The position numbers were made by a program, and so were the translations under genes. Shown here one piece after another: positions 56,801 to 59,230 of a stretch of 64,000 bases of DNA; the first letter of the stretch is position 1; each line of letters begins with the position of its first letter. The notes under the pieces are model-generated. The model worked only from the letters and a program-made list of their open reading frames with translations, was not told the DNA's origin and did no database searches. Source of the DNA: Mytilus edulis (lineage: Eukaryota > Mollusca > Bivalvia > Mytilida > Mytilidae). The stretch spans positions 14,886,746 to 14,950,745 of the forward strand of contig NC_092354.1 of NCBI RefSeq assembly GCF_963676685.1, in the 5' to 3' direction.

Positions 56801-59109
56801 GCTTATAGTATCTGAGATATGGACTTGACAACCAAAACTTAACCTTGTTCACTGATCCATGAAATGAGGTCGAGGTCAAGTGAAAACTGTCTGACAGACA
56901 TGAGAACCTTGCAAGGTACGCACATATCAAATATAGTTATCATATTACTTATAATAAGAGAGAATTCAACATTACAAAAAACTTGAACTTTTTTTCAAGT
57001 GGTCACTGAACCATGAAAATGAGGTCAAGGACATTGGACATGTAACTGACAGAAACTTCGTAACATGAAGCATCTATATACAAAGTATGAAGCATCCAGG
57101 TCTTCCACCTTCTAAAATATAAAGCTTTTAAGAAGTGAGCTAACGCCACCGTCGCCGCCGGATCACTATCCCTATGTCGAGCTTTCTGCAACAAAAGTTG
57201 CAGGCTCGACAAAAAAGGTCTCGCCATGAAATAATGTGAAACAGTTTTAAAAAAATGGAAACTATAAAAACATTTATGATTAATGATTCAAAACAATAAA
57301 CGGAAAAAAAAAATAAAGAAAAGAAAGCCACCAACGACAAACAGTGACCTACATTCTTGGCGGTTACACGAACCAAAGGGACTATTTTTTGACGAGTGAA
57401 TACGAGTTAATCGGACAGAGAACTTTTAATTGTGTGTATCTATGCTCGAATGCTTGTATTTAACGAACGACATGCCCATCCACAAGATCTTTATAAAAAC
57501 ACGATTTGTATAGAAACAAAAAGTAACTTACCTTTATTGCATTTTGAAAATCTTCTGCTTCATCATTTGACAAATCTAAAAATTAAGTTTATTTATTAGA
57601 TAATCTTTCGATTATCCATGCATTATTAAAACAGTTCAAAACTTGTAATATCAATATGTTTTCAAGGAAGTGGCTATTTAGCTGCACCATAGGCTCTTGA
57701 GTATACAATTTTTTTTTAATTGTCTTTAACTGTATATTTAATTTTCGACTTTTACATGCGTATCGCATACTTTACTTAACTTTTTTTCAAACCACAATCA
57801 ACGGTTTTATTTCACAGTGTTTTTAAAATGTTTTTATACGTAGCTCAGTATTAATCGATACATCTAGCAAAATTCGTTCGAAAATATTTTAATTAACTAC
57901 AGATTGAGGTCTTAAGTACTAGTACCCCGGACAAGATTCTTGCAATAGTTAGCACACCACTTAAAAGTAGAATAGAGTTTTGTTGAAATGCGATATTTGT
58001 GTTTTGCAAAAATATGTTTTTCAATTTTCTTTCAAAATGAAAAAAATAAAAATAAATTAAAAGTGCAGAAAACTTAAATTTGCTGAATTATAAAATAATT
58101 TTTGCTCATGTTAAAGGTTTAAGTTGCTGTAAGACGTCTTTCGCCTAACCACTTTTTAAATATCAGGAAATCATTACTCATTGGTTGACACGAATGTGAC
58201 CTACCGAATTAGGCCTTTACCGGATTTGTAATAATATGAGCAACACGACGGGTGCCACATGTGGAGCATGATCTACTTACCCTTCCGGAGCACCTGATCT
58301 AACCCCCAGTTTTTGATGGGGTTCGTGTTGCTTAGTCTTTAGTTTTGTACGTTGTATCTTGTGTTCCTATTATTTATCTGTTGGAATTTTTTTTTATGTT
58401 TAGCCATGGCGTTGTCAGTTTATTCTGGTATCACAGTTCGCCCCTCTTTTACACAAGTCAAGGTTTTAGGGATCAGTTTTCCGACTTTTTTGCTGATATC
58501 TTACTAGCATCACATGACGGAAGTATATAAGAATGTGTCATCATGTATACAACCCAACAAAGTTTTTAATAAAATCTGCTACGTTTCTAATTAACTTTGT
58601 AGCTACCTTTTTATTACAAGTAAAATTAACATTGGCCTTTGTTGAAAGTGAAAAAAATAAAAATAAGTATGTTTTTTACGTAAGTATGTTTGTATACTTT
58701 ACGTTCAGTGAATTTATTTGGTTGACCAAGGAAAAAAATAACACTATACGTAGAGGCAACTTGGGAGAAAAGGGCCATGGGGTGTCGATATGACCTACCC
58801 CTTTATGAAGCTACATATTTATATAATATATATATGTATGAATAATGACGGAAGTATATGAATAATGCATAGACTTTTTACAAGTATAACTCAGCGTGGA
58901 CGTTGTTTTGTTCGTCCCCCTTTCATAATACTGGATCCGCATCGGATATATGTAAGTTTATGCTTTCGGGGACAAAATGCAATATTCATGACAACTTACG
59001 AATATGCTTACATGCTTAGTTTATTACCTTTAAATGATTTCTTCAAATAAAGTGCATCAGATATTTCAAGTGTCAGAACTAAAACCACCAGAAATTTGAC
59101 GGGAACCAT
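5359..59109 (-). CDS. Astacin-family (meprin-like) zinc metalloprotease, astacin-EGF-CUB-MAM-MAM, 22 coding exons
   Basis: Twenty-two exons with consensus GT/AG borders and matching phases join to 2841 nt, 946 residues plus stop. Residues 1-19 are a signal peptide; 20-178 a long propeptide with YGGD at 106-109 (equivalent to the FxGD aspartate-switch motif of astacins); about 179-383 the astacin catalytic domain with zinc ligands H279, H283, H289, catalytic E280, Met-turn M332 and Y334, and the four family cysteines C222, C250, C271, C382; 384-424 an EGF-like domain; 425-549 a CUB domain; 550-637 a Thr/Ser/Pro linker; 638-795 and 799-946 two MAM domains. No membrane segment follows MAM2, so it is probably a secreted protease matured by removal of the propeptide. 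Vertebrate meprins have MAM, MATH and EGF parts instead, so this is a different astacin architecture. Substrate unknown. Three introns carry arrays of the gene's own splice junctions. Domain assignments are from motif recognition, not from a search. Confidence 0.93.
5893..6053 (-). CDS. Protease coding exon 21: MAM2, third part
   Basis: Residues 866-919: YCLSFAYNMNGGNMGELTVQ is the MAM signature strand, and GNQGHSWKEAKV matches GNQWNLANI of MAM1. Acceptor ATTTCAG, donor GTAAGT. Confidence 0.94.
6715..7180 (+). repeat. Dispersed repeat family C, long copy in intron 20
   Basis: Runs from CACGGGTTATGTTCTTCTCA through TTCAATCAGTTTAATTGAAG to GGGGCCAGCTGAAGGACACC and ATTTCCACTCTCATTTTTAT. The same order occurs at 18648-19165, so this is one element of nearly 500 bp. 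Its right end lies about 50 bp from exon 20. Confidence 0.75.
7228..7354 (-). CDS. Protease coding exon 20: MAM2, second part
   Basis: Residues 824-866, paralogous to exon 16 and with the same end phase. Acceptor TTTTAG; donor GTACGC (weaker than most). The split glycine codon at the end matches the pattern of MAM1. Confidence 0.9.
7925..8095 (+). repeat. Dispersed repeat family C, 3' fragment
   Basis: Contains TTTAGGGGCCAGCTGAAGGA and TTGTTGTCTCTATGACACAT. Other fragments of the family are at 29575-29760 (+), 30790-30950 (+), 36770-36945 (-), 42255-42375 (+) and 63150-63350 (-). Confidence 0.72.
8620..9060 (-). repeat. Tandem array of the exon 19 splice donor (about 14 units of 30-37 bp)
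   Basis: Minus-strand units read roughly GATATATCAGACAG|GTAAATACC followed by ATGGTTGA. The native exon end GGGATATCAAACAG and its donor are the first unit. Some units carry GTTAAT or GCAAAT instead of GTAAAT. The array occupies the first 430 bp of intron 19. Confidence 0.94.
9044..9126 (-). CDS. Protease coding exon 19: start of MAM2
   Basis: Residues 796-823: NIICTFEPEDPNCVFDLSKG then DYNWDIKQ, a second MAM opening. The end of the exon (GGGATATCAAACAG) and the donor GTAAATACC are repeated about 14 times in the next 430 bp of intron. Confidence 0.93.
9715..9875 (+). repeat. Dispersed repeat family B, third copy (3' part)
   Basis: GGTGTGAGCCAAGGCTTGTG and CTCATACCACATCTTCCTAT. It lies in intron 18. 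Confidence 0.7.
10348..10640. repeat. Dispersed repeat ending beside exon 18
   Basis: GTACAGGGATGCCCCACTTG to CCCACCAATGGAGCATGAAA, the pattern of a common bivalve element. The 66-codon open stretch over it is not treated as a gene. Confidence 0.55.
10658..10739 (-). CDS. Protease coding exon 18: end of MAM1
   Basis: Residues 769-796. IYIEAVRGSTHLSDIGIDDV followed by GYC is the usual MAM ending. Acceptor ATTTTAG, donor GTAAGT, ending in phase 1. A dispersed repeat (10348-10640) ends only 17 bp from the exon edge, inside the donor side of the intron. Confidence 0.93.
12018..12193 (-). CDS. Protease coding exon 17: MAM1, third part
   Basis: Residues 710-768. It contains CLSIYYSMHGATMGSLEVY, the MAM signature strand (C.s..y.m.G..mG.L.v), and later QGNQWNLANIS. 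Acceptor TTTTACAG, donor GTTAGT. Confidence 0.94.
12747..13320. repeat. Direct duplication in intron 16 (about 335-bp spacing)
   Basis: The segment beginning TTTTCTTCTGAATTTTCTTA at 12747 is repeated from 13083, with matches continuing through CACAACTTTCCTCAAAT, TTAACTGTCTC and ACACTTGTTGCAG. The first copy contains the palindrome GATGACGTCACATC. No coding signal. Confidence 0.85.
13381..13522 (-). CDS. Protease coding exon 16: MAM1, second part
   Basis: Residues 663-710, with GPYGAKEGQYYSYMESS matching the MAM strand that in MAM2 reads GPSRAHSGQFYAYLEAS. Acceptor ATTTCAG, donor GTATGC. Its acceptor region is partly copied about 305 bp upstream. Confidence 0.9.
13516..14055 (-). repeat. Direct duplication in intron 15 that includes a decayed copy of the exon 16 acceptor
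   Basis: The block from the exon 16 edge (plus-strand TTGAAAACTGAAATC at 13516) through GGGTCTGTATGGGTTAAAAG is repeated from about 13820 (TTGAAAATTGAAATC) to 14050. In the copy the acceptor AG is mutated. A smaller extra duplication of about 40 bp lies inside the copy. Confidence 0.8.
14428..14765 (-). CDS. Protease coding exon 15: Thr/Ser/Pro repeat linker and start of MAM1
   Basis: Residues 550-662. The first 85 or so residues are repeats built from PSDSTPTTLPTTL, a mucin-like stretch likely to be heavily O-glycosylated and extended. It then enters MAM1 with CTFETGSDCF. Acceptor TTTACAG, donor GTAAGT. The nucleotide repeat makes this exon prone to length polymorphism. Confidence 0.92.
15580..15847 (-). 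CDS. Protease coding exon 14: CUB domain, second part
   Basis: Residues 461-550. It contains the second CUB cysteine pair (C484, C503) and the closing strand WQGFKISATAF. Acceptor ATTCAG, donor GTAAGA, ending in phase 1. Confidence 0.93.
16345..16610 (-). repeat. Dispersed repeat family D, inverted
   Basis: Minus strand: GGGTGCCACATGTGGAGCAG, then a 3' part with GACTGTCCCTCTGGTATC. A plus-oriented copy is at 58185-58460 and a fragment at 130-235. It ends about 70 bp from the donor of exon 13. Confidence 0.72.
16680..16786 (-). CDS. Protease coding exon 13: CUB domain, first part
   Basis: Residues 425-460: ACGGIVYVSKSKVTEIKTPN followed by WPSSYPVGTKCTWLIK, the standard opening of a CUB domain (C426, C455, P-N-W-P-x-x-Y-P). 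Acceptor TTTTTAG, donor GTAAAT. Confidence 0.94.
16935..17765 (-). repeat. Tandem array of the EGF exon's splice donor (about 20 units of 40 bp)
   Basis: On the minus strand each unit reads roughly ATCAGGTAAGGGGAGA, then AATTGCAAAATAATAGAAAC. The array begins inside exon 12, whose last 34 or so bases are one unit, and decays with distance. Many units keep an intact CAG|GTAAG donor; others have lost it (for example near 17310 and 17350). Confidence 0.95.
17728..17850 (-). CDS. Protease coding exon 12: EGF-like domain
   Basis: Residues 384-425. Six cysteines (386, 394, 404, 406, 408, 417) lie in an EGF-like spacing with CENGG and GLKGDNC. The last part of the exon, coding GDNCQTVETSS, and its donor GTAAGG form the first unit of a 40-bp tandem array that runs about 800 bp into the following intron. 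Confidence 0.93.
18368..18506 (-). CDS. Protease coding exon 11: C-terminal end of the astacin domain
   Basis: Residues 338-384. It begins SFGKEIGNTTLKTM and ends DITDAYQCA, where C382 closes the disulphide with C222. Acceptor TTTTTAG, donor GTATTA, ending in phase 1. Confidence 0.92.
18648..19165 (+). repeat. Dispersed repeat family C, long copy in intron 10
   Basis: Collinear with 6715-7180: CTCGGGTTATGTTCTTCTCA, TTCAATCAGTTTAATTGAAG, TTGTTTAGGGGCCACCTGAA. It fills most of the intron between exons 10 and 11. Confidence 0.75.
19328..19519 (-). CDS. Protease coding exon 10: zinc-binding active site
   Basis: Residues 274-337, exactly 64 codons. It opens HSTVQ and then HEILHALGMWHEQNR, the extended HExxHxxGxxHxxxR zinc motif: ligands H279, H283, H289 and catalytic E280. 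Near its end SVMQY carries the Met-turn M332 and the tyrosine ligand Y334; the common His between them is Gln here. The acceptor and the first 30 or so coding bases are one unit of a 62-bp tandem array that extends into the upstream intron. Confidence 0.96.
19488..20215 (-). repeat. Tandem array of the catalytic exon's splice acceptor (12 units of 62 bp)
   Basis: Units start (plus-strand GCATG) at 19488, 19550, 19612, 19674, 19736, 19798, 19860, 19922, 19980, 20042, 20100 and 20162. Each carries, on the minus strand, the acceptor TTTTATACAG followed by CACTCTACAGTCCAACATGA, that is the intron end plus the start of exon 10. The unit nearest the exon is the native junction. Two subtypes (GCATGCAAG and GCATGTAAG) alternate over the first eight units, giving a 124-bp higher-order period. 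Confidence 0.97.
20681..20962. mobile_element. piggyBac-like MITE in intron 9
   Basis: Perfect 13-bp ends CCCTTTCCTCCAT and ATGGAGGAAAGGG, flanked on both sides by TTAA (20677-20680 and 20963-20966). CCC...GGG ends with a TTAA duplication are the hallmark of the piggyBac superfamily. At 282 bp it has no transposase and would depend on one in trans. Confidence 0.8.
21451..21526 (-). CDS. Protease coding exon 9: GCWSYVG segment
   Basis: Residues 248-273. It contains GCWSYVGR (C250) and NPGC (C271), the second disulphide pair of the astacin fold. Acceptor TTTTAG, donor GTAAGT, ending in phase 0. The intron after it holds the tandem array of catalytic-exon acceptors. Confidence 0.94.
21560..22625 (+). 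repeat. CACCCGCGAAATCGCGGGCA element with nested family A copy
   Basis: Begins with the palindromic CCCGCGAAATCGCGGG and ends near GGTCTTCTCGTTTAATAGTA. A family A copy (21830-22085, containing TGGCAATCATACCTCATCTT) interrupts it; TGACTGGAGAATTTCAG occurs both before (about 21652) and after (about 22119) that copy. It fills the first part of intron 8. Confidence 0.65.
22726..22915. mobile_element. Palindromic TA-flanked MITE (copy 3)
   Basis: Begins CTATTAATTCAGAAATTACT and ends AATTTCTGAACTTACAG, flanked by TA. The same family as copies 1 and 2, more diverged at its left end. A partial fourth copy is visible at 23356-23410. Confidence 0.68.
23541..24150. repeat. Dispersed element with internal repeats (AAGCTTCTGTCCAAGTTTGG units)
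   Basis: Begins AAGGGTTCTGGGGAACCCAG. It contains three units of AAGCTTCTGTCCAAGTTTGG followed by AAATCCAAAATAGTATAAGA, and ends GGCTCGACAAAAAA. It lies in intron 8 (24579 down to 21526) and shows no coding signal. Confidence 0.72.
24321..24485. mobile_element. Palindromic TA-flanked MITE (copy 2)
   Basis: Begins CTGTAAATACAGAAATTATT and ends TTCTGAATTAACAG, with TA on both sides. It lies about 90 bp from the donor of exon 8 (24578). Confidence 0.72.
24579..24717 (-). CDS. Protease coding exon 8: astacin N-terminal subdomain
   Basis: Residues 202-248. It contains the helix with C222 (ARKTCIQLVP) and the strand TTYIEFIDLP that leads into the GCWSYVG turn of exon 9. C222 is expected to pair with C382. 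Donor GTATGT, ending in phase 2. Confidence 0.93.
25660..26869. mobile_element. 1.2-kb terminal-inverted-repeat element in intron 7
   Basis: Perfect 16-bp termini CATACCTGCCAACTTT and its reverse complement, with TGATAC directly repeated on both sides (25654-25659 and 26870-26875). A minus-strand open stretch of 118 codons (26566-26922) overlaps its right end but resembles no transposase that I recognise. Superfamily not assigned. Confidence 0.8.
27145..27226 (-). CDS. Protease coding exon 7: start of the mature astacin domain
   Basis: Residues 175-202. It reads ELQRNFYVGRNTYWENG followed by IVPYTI, the usual opening of a mature astacin (basic residue, Asn, then W..G.vPY.i). Cleavage after R178 is the likely maturation point. 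Acceptor TTTTAG, donor GTAAGT, ending in phase 1. Confidence 0.92.
28274..28605. repeat. GAGGCTCT...GGTGAGC element, short copy
   Basis: AGAGGCTCTTAAGAGCCTGT at the left, CCAGGTGAGCTAAA at the right, with only one internal block in between. It is an internally deleted relative of the copies at 3045 and 52068. Confidence 0.8.
29000..29222 (+). repeat. Dispersed repeat family B, second copy
   Basis: ACATAGATTAGACCGTTGGT, GTGTGAGCCAAGGCTCCATG and ATTGGCACTCATACCACATC. It ends about 110 bp before the donor of exon 6 (29328). Confidence 0.75.
29329..29433 (-). CDS. Protease coding exon 6: propeptide
   Basis: Residues 140-174, 35 codons, phase 0 at both ends, acceptor TTTTTAG, donor GTAAGT. It is charged and probably helical (starting PKGLHPESDRKVKQETIKYT). 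I recognise no domain. Confidence 0.82.
29575..29760 (+). repeat. Dispersed repeat family C, fragment in intron 5
   Basis: TGGCGTTCATTATCACTGTA, then GGGCCAGCTGACAGACGCCT and TCTTTGACACATTCCACATT. Same family as 7925-8095. Confidence 0.72.
29825..29858. repeat. TA microsatellite
   Basis: An uninterrupted TA run of about 16 units in intron 5. Confidence 0.9.
30040..30295 (+). repeat. Dispersed repeat family B
   Basis: GATTAGACCGTTGGTTTTCC, TTCGGTGTGAGCCAAGGCTC and TTGGCACTCACACCACATCT. Two more copies lie at 29000-29222 and 9715-9875. Family B resembles family A in its last 80 bp and may be a subfamily. Confidence 0.75.
30440..30620 (-). repeat. Dispersed repeat family A, inverted copy in intron 5
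   Basis: AAAAAAGAAGATCTGGTATG at one end, AATGAGACAACTCTCCACAA and ATGACAATGTAAAACAATTC inside. It ends about 25 bp before the donor of exon 5 (30644). Confidence 0.75.
30645..30719 (-). CDS. Protease coding exon 5: propeptide
   Basis: Residues 115-139, exactly 25 codons, phase 0 at both ends. Acceptor TTTGTAG; the donor GTTTGC is weak. It is one of two exons lying between the switch motif and the mature enzyme, a spacing longer than in typical astacins. Confidence 0.78.
31255..31305 (-). CDS. Protease coding exon 4: propeptide switch motif
   Basis: A 51-bp exon coding residues 98-114. It contains YGGD (106-109), the counterpart of the FxGD motif whose aspartate blocks the zinc in astacin zymogens. 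Acceptor TTGCAG, donor GTAAAT, phase 0 at both ends. Confidence 0.85.
32030..32377 (+). pseudogene. TTF-type zinc-finger fragment (hAT / ZNF862-like)
   Basis: A 115-codon open stretch. Its central part KYQKSWEKDCEWLNYIVGRN followed by LMNCTTC matches the W...WL.y....n.M.C..C pattern of the N-terminal TTF zinc finger in ZNF862/KIAA1586-like proteins, which derive from hAT transposases. The basic lead-in (DKKIKRSENQKEDRNK) is also typical. No catalytic domain follows. It is flanked by GGACCAGTAGA-type repeats and lies inside intron 2. It could be a relic or a captured exon. Confidence 0.5.
32985..33211. mobile_element. GATTAT-rich element abutting coding exon 3
   Basis: Shares GATTATGTGATTATATTGGC and the right terminus CCATGAGGGGCCTC with the element at 35771-36014. 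Its right end stops six bases short of exon 3, so intron 3 starts GTACAC and then runs straight into the element. The left terminus is decayed. Confidence 0.65.
33218..33382 (-). CDS. Protease coding exon 3: acidic propeptide
   Basis: Residues 43-97. The exon starts TYLNSLDREV and then becomes very rich in Asp and Glu (for example WNVEDETQRDVDGTSEDVDD). The acceptor is CTATTCCAG; the donor is GTACAC, and a transposable-element terminus lies immediately after those six intron bases. Both borders keep phase 0. Confidence 0.8.
33661..33810 (+). pseudogene. Non-LTR reverse transcriptase relic, C-terminal part
   Basis: The plus strand reads IFIPLYKTLVRTHLDYRC, a stop, then a frame-disturbed tail resembling W.PF.KK.I..IE.VQKRVTR, the conserved segment downstream of the polymerase core in many invertebrate LINE ORF2 proteins. 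It is broken by stops and a frameshift. It lies head to head with the core fragment on the other strand. Confidence 0.65.
33822..34063 (-). pseudogene. Non-LTR reverse transcriptase relic, polymerase core
   Basis: Minus-strand translation has VTSGIPHDSVLGLLLFVLYI, NDLLDCVTSDAYLF and TDDTKIFR. In intact elements these are GIPQGSVLGPLLF.LYINDL and FADDTK, the catalytic DD box; here Ala of the box is Thr and the QGS is HDS. The frame opens at 34063 and loses similarity near 33825. A dead fragment within intron 2. Confidence 0.82.
35771..36014. mobile_element. GATTAT-rich TIR element
   Basis: Left end GAGGGCCCTCATGGGG, right end CCCCATGAGGGGCCTC, a 16-bp inverted repeat with one mismatch; ATGATA (possibly TCATGATA) flanks both sides. 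The body is a string of GATTATGTGATTA-type motifs. A run of 24 C precedes the right end and may be of uncertain length. A related copy abuts coding exon 3. Confidence 0.68.
36770..36945 (-). repeat. Dispersed repeat family C, inverted fragment
   Basis: TTGAGAATGGAAATGGGGAA and CGGAGGTGACCTTCGGCTGG in reverse orientation, ending near the TATACTAGTTCAGTGATAAT end of the family. Confidence 0.7.
37075..37225 (-). repeat. Dispersed repeat family A, inverted copy
   Basis: AAAAAGAAGATGTGGTATGA, then CCAATGAGACAACGGTCCAC and GAGCAAAGCCCATACCGCAC. The 101-codon open stretch that starts in it is not considered coding. Confidence 0.75.
38200..38890 (+). repeat. Dispersed repeat family A, long copy
   Basis: Includes GAGTACTCTCAGATCTGTTC, AGGTTAGGGGAGGGTTGGGA, TGGTTGTCGTTTGTTTATGT, GCGGTATGGGCTTTGCTCAT and the end TTGGCAATCATACCACATCT. 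It is the most complete member here. Shorter ones are at 21830-22085, 36205-36290, 40320-40460 and 46520-46600 (+), and 30440-30620, 37075-37225, 50965-51140 and 54010-54190 (-). Confidence 0.78.
39268..39740 (+). repeat. Element carrying a CCCATGGGA palindrome array (copy 1)
   Basis: From AACACTGGACACTTTTAATT at the left to the TTTGGTAGTAAA region at the right. Its core (39449-39668) has ten CCCATGGGA palindromes about 20 bp apart plus degenerate ones. The same unit occurs in inverse orientation at 55757-56240. No coding function proposed. Confidence 0.88.
40543..40747. mobile_element. Palindromic TA-flanked MITE (copy 1)
   Basis: Begins CTGTAAATTCGGAATTAATG and ends AATAATTTATGAATTTACAG, flanked by TA on both sides, as for Tc1/mariner-type insertions. 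Much of the body is self-complementary. Related copies lie at 22726-22915 and 24321-24485. Confidence 0.75.
42530..43012 (-). repeat. Three tandem 168-bp units
   Basis: AAACAGGAAGTTGTC recurs at 42541, 42709 and 42877. The period is exactly 56 codons, so one minus-strand frame stays open and yields repeats of SDSSLDNFLFTEHL. The block continues into GACGGACGGACTGACGGACG and ends GCGGGGGTATAA, the tail of a common bivalve dispersed repeat. The open frame is therefore probably a by-product of the period. Confidence 0.8.
43013..43108. repeat. GACGGAC-rich tail of a dispersed repeat
   Basis: A simple run of GGACGGACTGA units followed by a homopolymeric C/T tract and GCGGGGGTATAA. It is contiguous with the 168-bp tandem units upstream. 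Confidence 0.6.
43243..43800. repeat. Degenerate tandem block (AATATATATGGTTTAGGGG)
   Basis: Starts with a partial GGCGGATCCAGCC element, then four irregular units of roughly 90-140 bp built on CAAGAATATATATGGTTT, GTGGGGATCTGGA and TTCTCAAATTGAA. A run of about 18 C follows (43799-43815). No coding content. Confidence 0.65.
45401..45591. repeat. 70-bp tandem repeat, 2.7 units
   Basis: GAGAGAATGTTTTAGGCGAA recurs at 45401, 45471 and 45541, followed by a partial unit. The units are almost identical, so the expansion is recent. Confidence 0.85.
45648..47455. repeat. Large inverted repeat with GTACGTCTAAACACCGCT-type ends
   Basis: The left arm (about 45648-46085) and right arm (about 47172-47455) are reverse complements: GTACGTCTAAAC, AGTGCACTCAGGACC, TTCTTATTTTAGAGTTAAAT, CTGATTACACAACTACTGAG and CAATCAACAAAATT occur in both. 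The spacer is about 1.1 kb. Related single arms occur at 50383-50555 and, decayed, at 48785-48840. Probably a DNA transposon with long inverted ends; no transposase seen. Confidence 0.78.
45804..45962 (+). mobile_element. Short GGCGGATCCAGCC element inserted in the left arm
   Basis: The left arm reads GTTGAAATC, then ACAGGGGCGGATCCAGCC through CTGGATCCGCGTTG, then AATCGAACTT. The right arm has the uninterrupted TTTGAAATCGAACTT. The insert is therefore 159 bp with an AATC duplication. Relatives are at 43243-43300 (partial) and 48892-49050 (opposite orientation). Confidence 0.78.
48892..49050 (-). mobile_element. Short GGCGGATCCAGCC-family element, minus orientation
   Basis: GTGGCGGATCCAGGGGGAGG at one end and AAATGGCTGGCTCCGCCGC at the other, with the shared GATCAATGCATTTGAATGGG interior. 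The 67- and 82-codon open stretches over it are not conserved between copies and are not genes. Confidence 0.72.
50756..51424. repeat. Inverted-repeat element with AAAAAGTCAC termini
   Basis: Left side ACAGAAAGTCACAGGACA and ACAAAAAGTCACAGGACA; right side GTGACTTTTTGTCCTGTGAC and GTGACTTTCTGTCCTG. A reversed family A fragment (50965-51140) lies in the middle. The ends are repeated several times rather than once. Confidence 0.65.
52068..53337. repeat. GAGGCTCT...GGTGAGC element, inverted long copy
   Basis: Opens AGCTCACCTGACCTGAAAGG and closes CAGGCTCTTGAGAGCCTCTA, in reverse orientation to the copies at 3045 and 28274. An internal unit of about 497 bp is repeated twice. It sits inside a stretch related to 795-965. 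Confidence 0.82.
53867..53954 (+). CDS. Candidate penultimate exon of an unknown nested gene
   Basis: An 88-bp block with a pyrimidine-rich acceptor (TTTACCCTTTTATGTGTAG) and a donor G|GTAAGT. Only one frame is open: GKNMKDKGETINRRNYQQNK then IYRGQQSLN, ending in phase 1. It joins without a stop to the block at 54829. I recognise no family; the peptide is basic and Gln/Asn-rich. It lies in antisense orientation inside intron 2 of the protease gene. No upstream exons were found with confidence. Confidence 0.5.
54829..54875 (+). CDS. Candidate terminal exon of the unknown nested gene
   Basis: Acceptor TTTGTGTATTTGTAG. With the phase from 53954 it reads GQKSGFSWSSFTDQY and stops at TGA (54873-54875). 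About 440 nt of AT-rich sequence without repeat-family signatures follows, up to AATAAA. Matching phase, a short C-terminal tail and a downstream polyadenylation signal together suggest a real 3' end, but the evidence is from splice logic alone. Confidence 0.48.
54876..55320 (+). other. Candidate 3' untranslated region of the nested gene
   Basis: Sequence between the candidate stop and the AATAAA at 55300-55305; an earlier AATAAA lies at 55155-55160. I see no dispersed repeat family in it, unlike its surroundings. Confidence 0.35.
55300..55305 (+). terminator. Candidate polyadenylation signal of the nested gene
   Basis: AATAAA in the context TGTGAATAAAGAAAGC, 425 nt after the candidate stop codon. 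Confidence 0.4.
55757..56240 (-). repeat. Element carrying a CCCATGGGA palindrome array (copy 2, inverted)
   Basis: Inverted relative to copy 1, with the same flanks (TTTGCAAATGAGTGTTTTGC side at 56190-56215) and ten CCCATGGGA units in 55855-56045. Spacer differences between the copies show they have diverged independently. Confidence 0.88.
56241..57210. repeat. Internally repetitive element (GAACCATGAAAATGAGGTCA units)
   Basis: About seven imperfect units of roughly 130-160 bp centred on CACTGAACCATGAAAATGAG and GTCAAGGTCA. It ends in GAGCTTTCTGCAACAAAAGT and CAGGCTCGACAAAAAA. The element at 23541-24150 ends in the related AAGGCTCGACAAAAAA. Confidence 0.75.
57532..57575 (-). CDS. Protease coding exon 2: propeptide
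   Basis: A 44-bp exon coding residues 28-42 (DLSNDEAEDFQNAIK). It has a TTTTTAG acceptor and a GTAAGT donor and is the only open frame that joins exon 1 (phase 1) to exon 3 (phase 0). The acidic composition continues in exon 3. The intron that follows is about 24 kb, so this link is less certain than those further downstream. Confidence 0.78.
58185..58460 (+). repeat. Dispersed repeat family D
   Basis: CGAATGTGACCTACCGAATT, GGGTGCCACATGTGGAGCAT and TAGCCATGGCGTTGTCAGTT. It lies in intron 1. Confidence 0.72.
59028..59109 (-). CDS. Protease coding exon 1: start codon and signal peptide
   Basis: Residues 1-28 (last codon split). The ATG has A at -3 and G at +4. It opens MVPVKFLVVLVLTLEISDA, a basic residue followed by a hydrophobic core and small residues near the likely cleavage site, so the product is secreted. 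The donor is GTAATA and the exon ends in phase 1, which fits exon 2. Confidence 0.85.
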
Positions 59110-59224
59110 ATTCACTGCTGTCCGTGGGGAATGTTGACCACTGTCCACTGTCACAACGTTCTGACTAACATCTCAAACAATTAAATAGTAAGAGTGGGGC
59201 ACTAACAAGGTATTTTCCCGTAGC

Positions 59225-59230
59225 TATATA
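59225..59230 (-). promoter_or_regulatory. Possible TATA box of the protease gene
   Basis: TATATA on the minus strand about 115 nt upstream of the start codon, at a distance that would give a short 5' UTR. The surroundings are AT-rich, so this is only a candidate. Confidence 0.2.

Larger units (their letters stand above)
33383..57531 (-). other. Intron 2 of the protease gene (about 24 kb)
   Basis: By far the largest intron. It holds the reverse transcriptase relic, the GATTAT element, the two CCCATGGGA elements, the 45.6-47.5 kb inverted repeat, the 168-bp and 70-bp tandem repeats, the long GAGGCTCT element, several family A and C copies, and the candidate nested gene. Stretches without a recognised repeat include 34100-35770, 39740-40320, 40750-42250, 44000-45400, 46090-47170, 47470-48780, 49060-50380 and 51430-51970, where only short, unconvincing open frames occur. 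Confidence 0.7.

Noticed and set aside
5359..59109. Identification as a vertebrate-type meprin
   Set aside because: No MATH domain or membrane anchor, and CUB is present; only the astacin, EGF-like and MAM parts are shared, so meprin-like is as far as the name can go.
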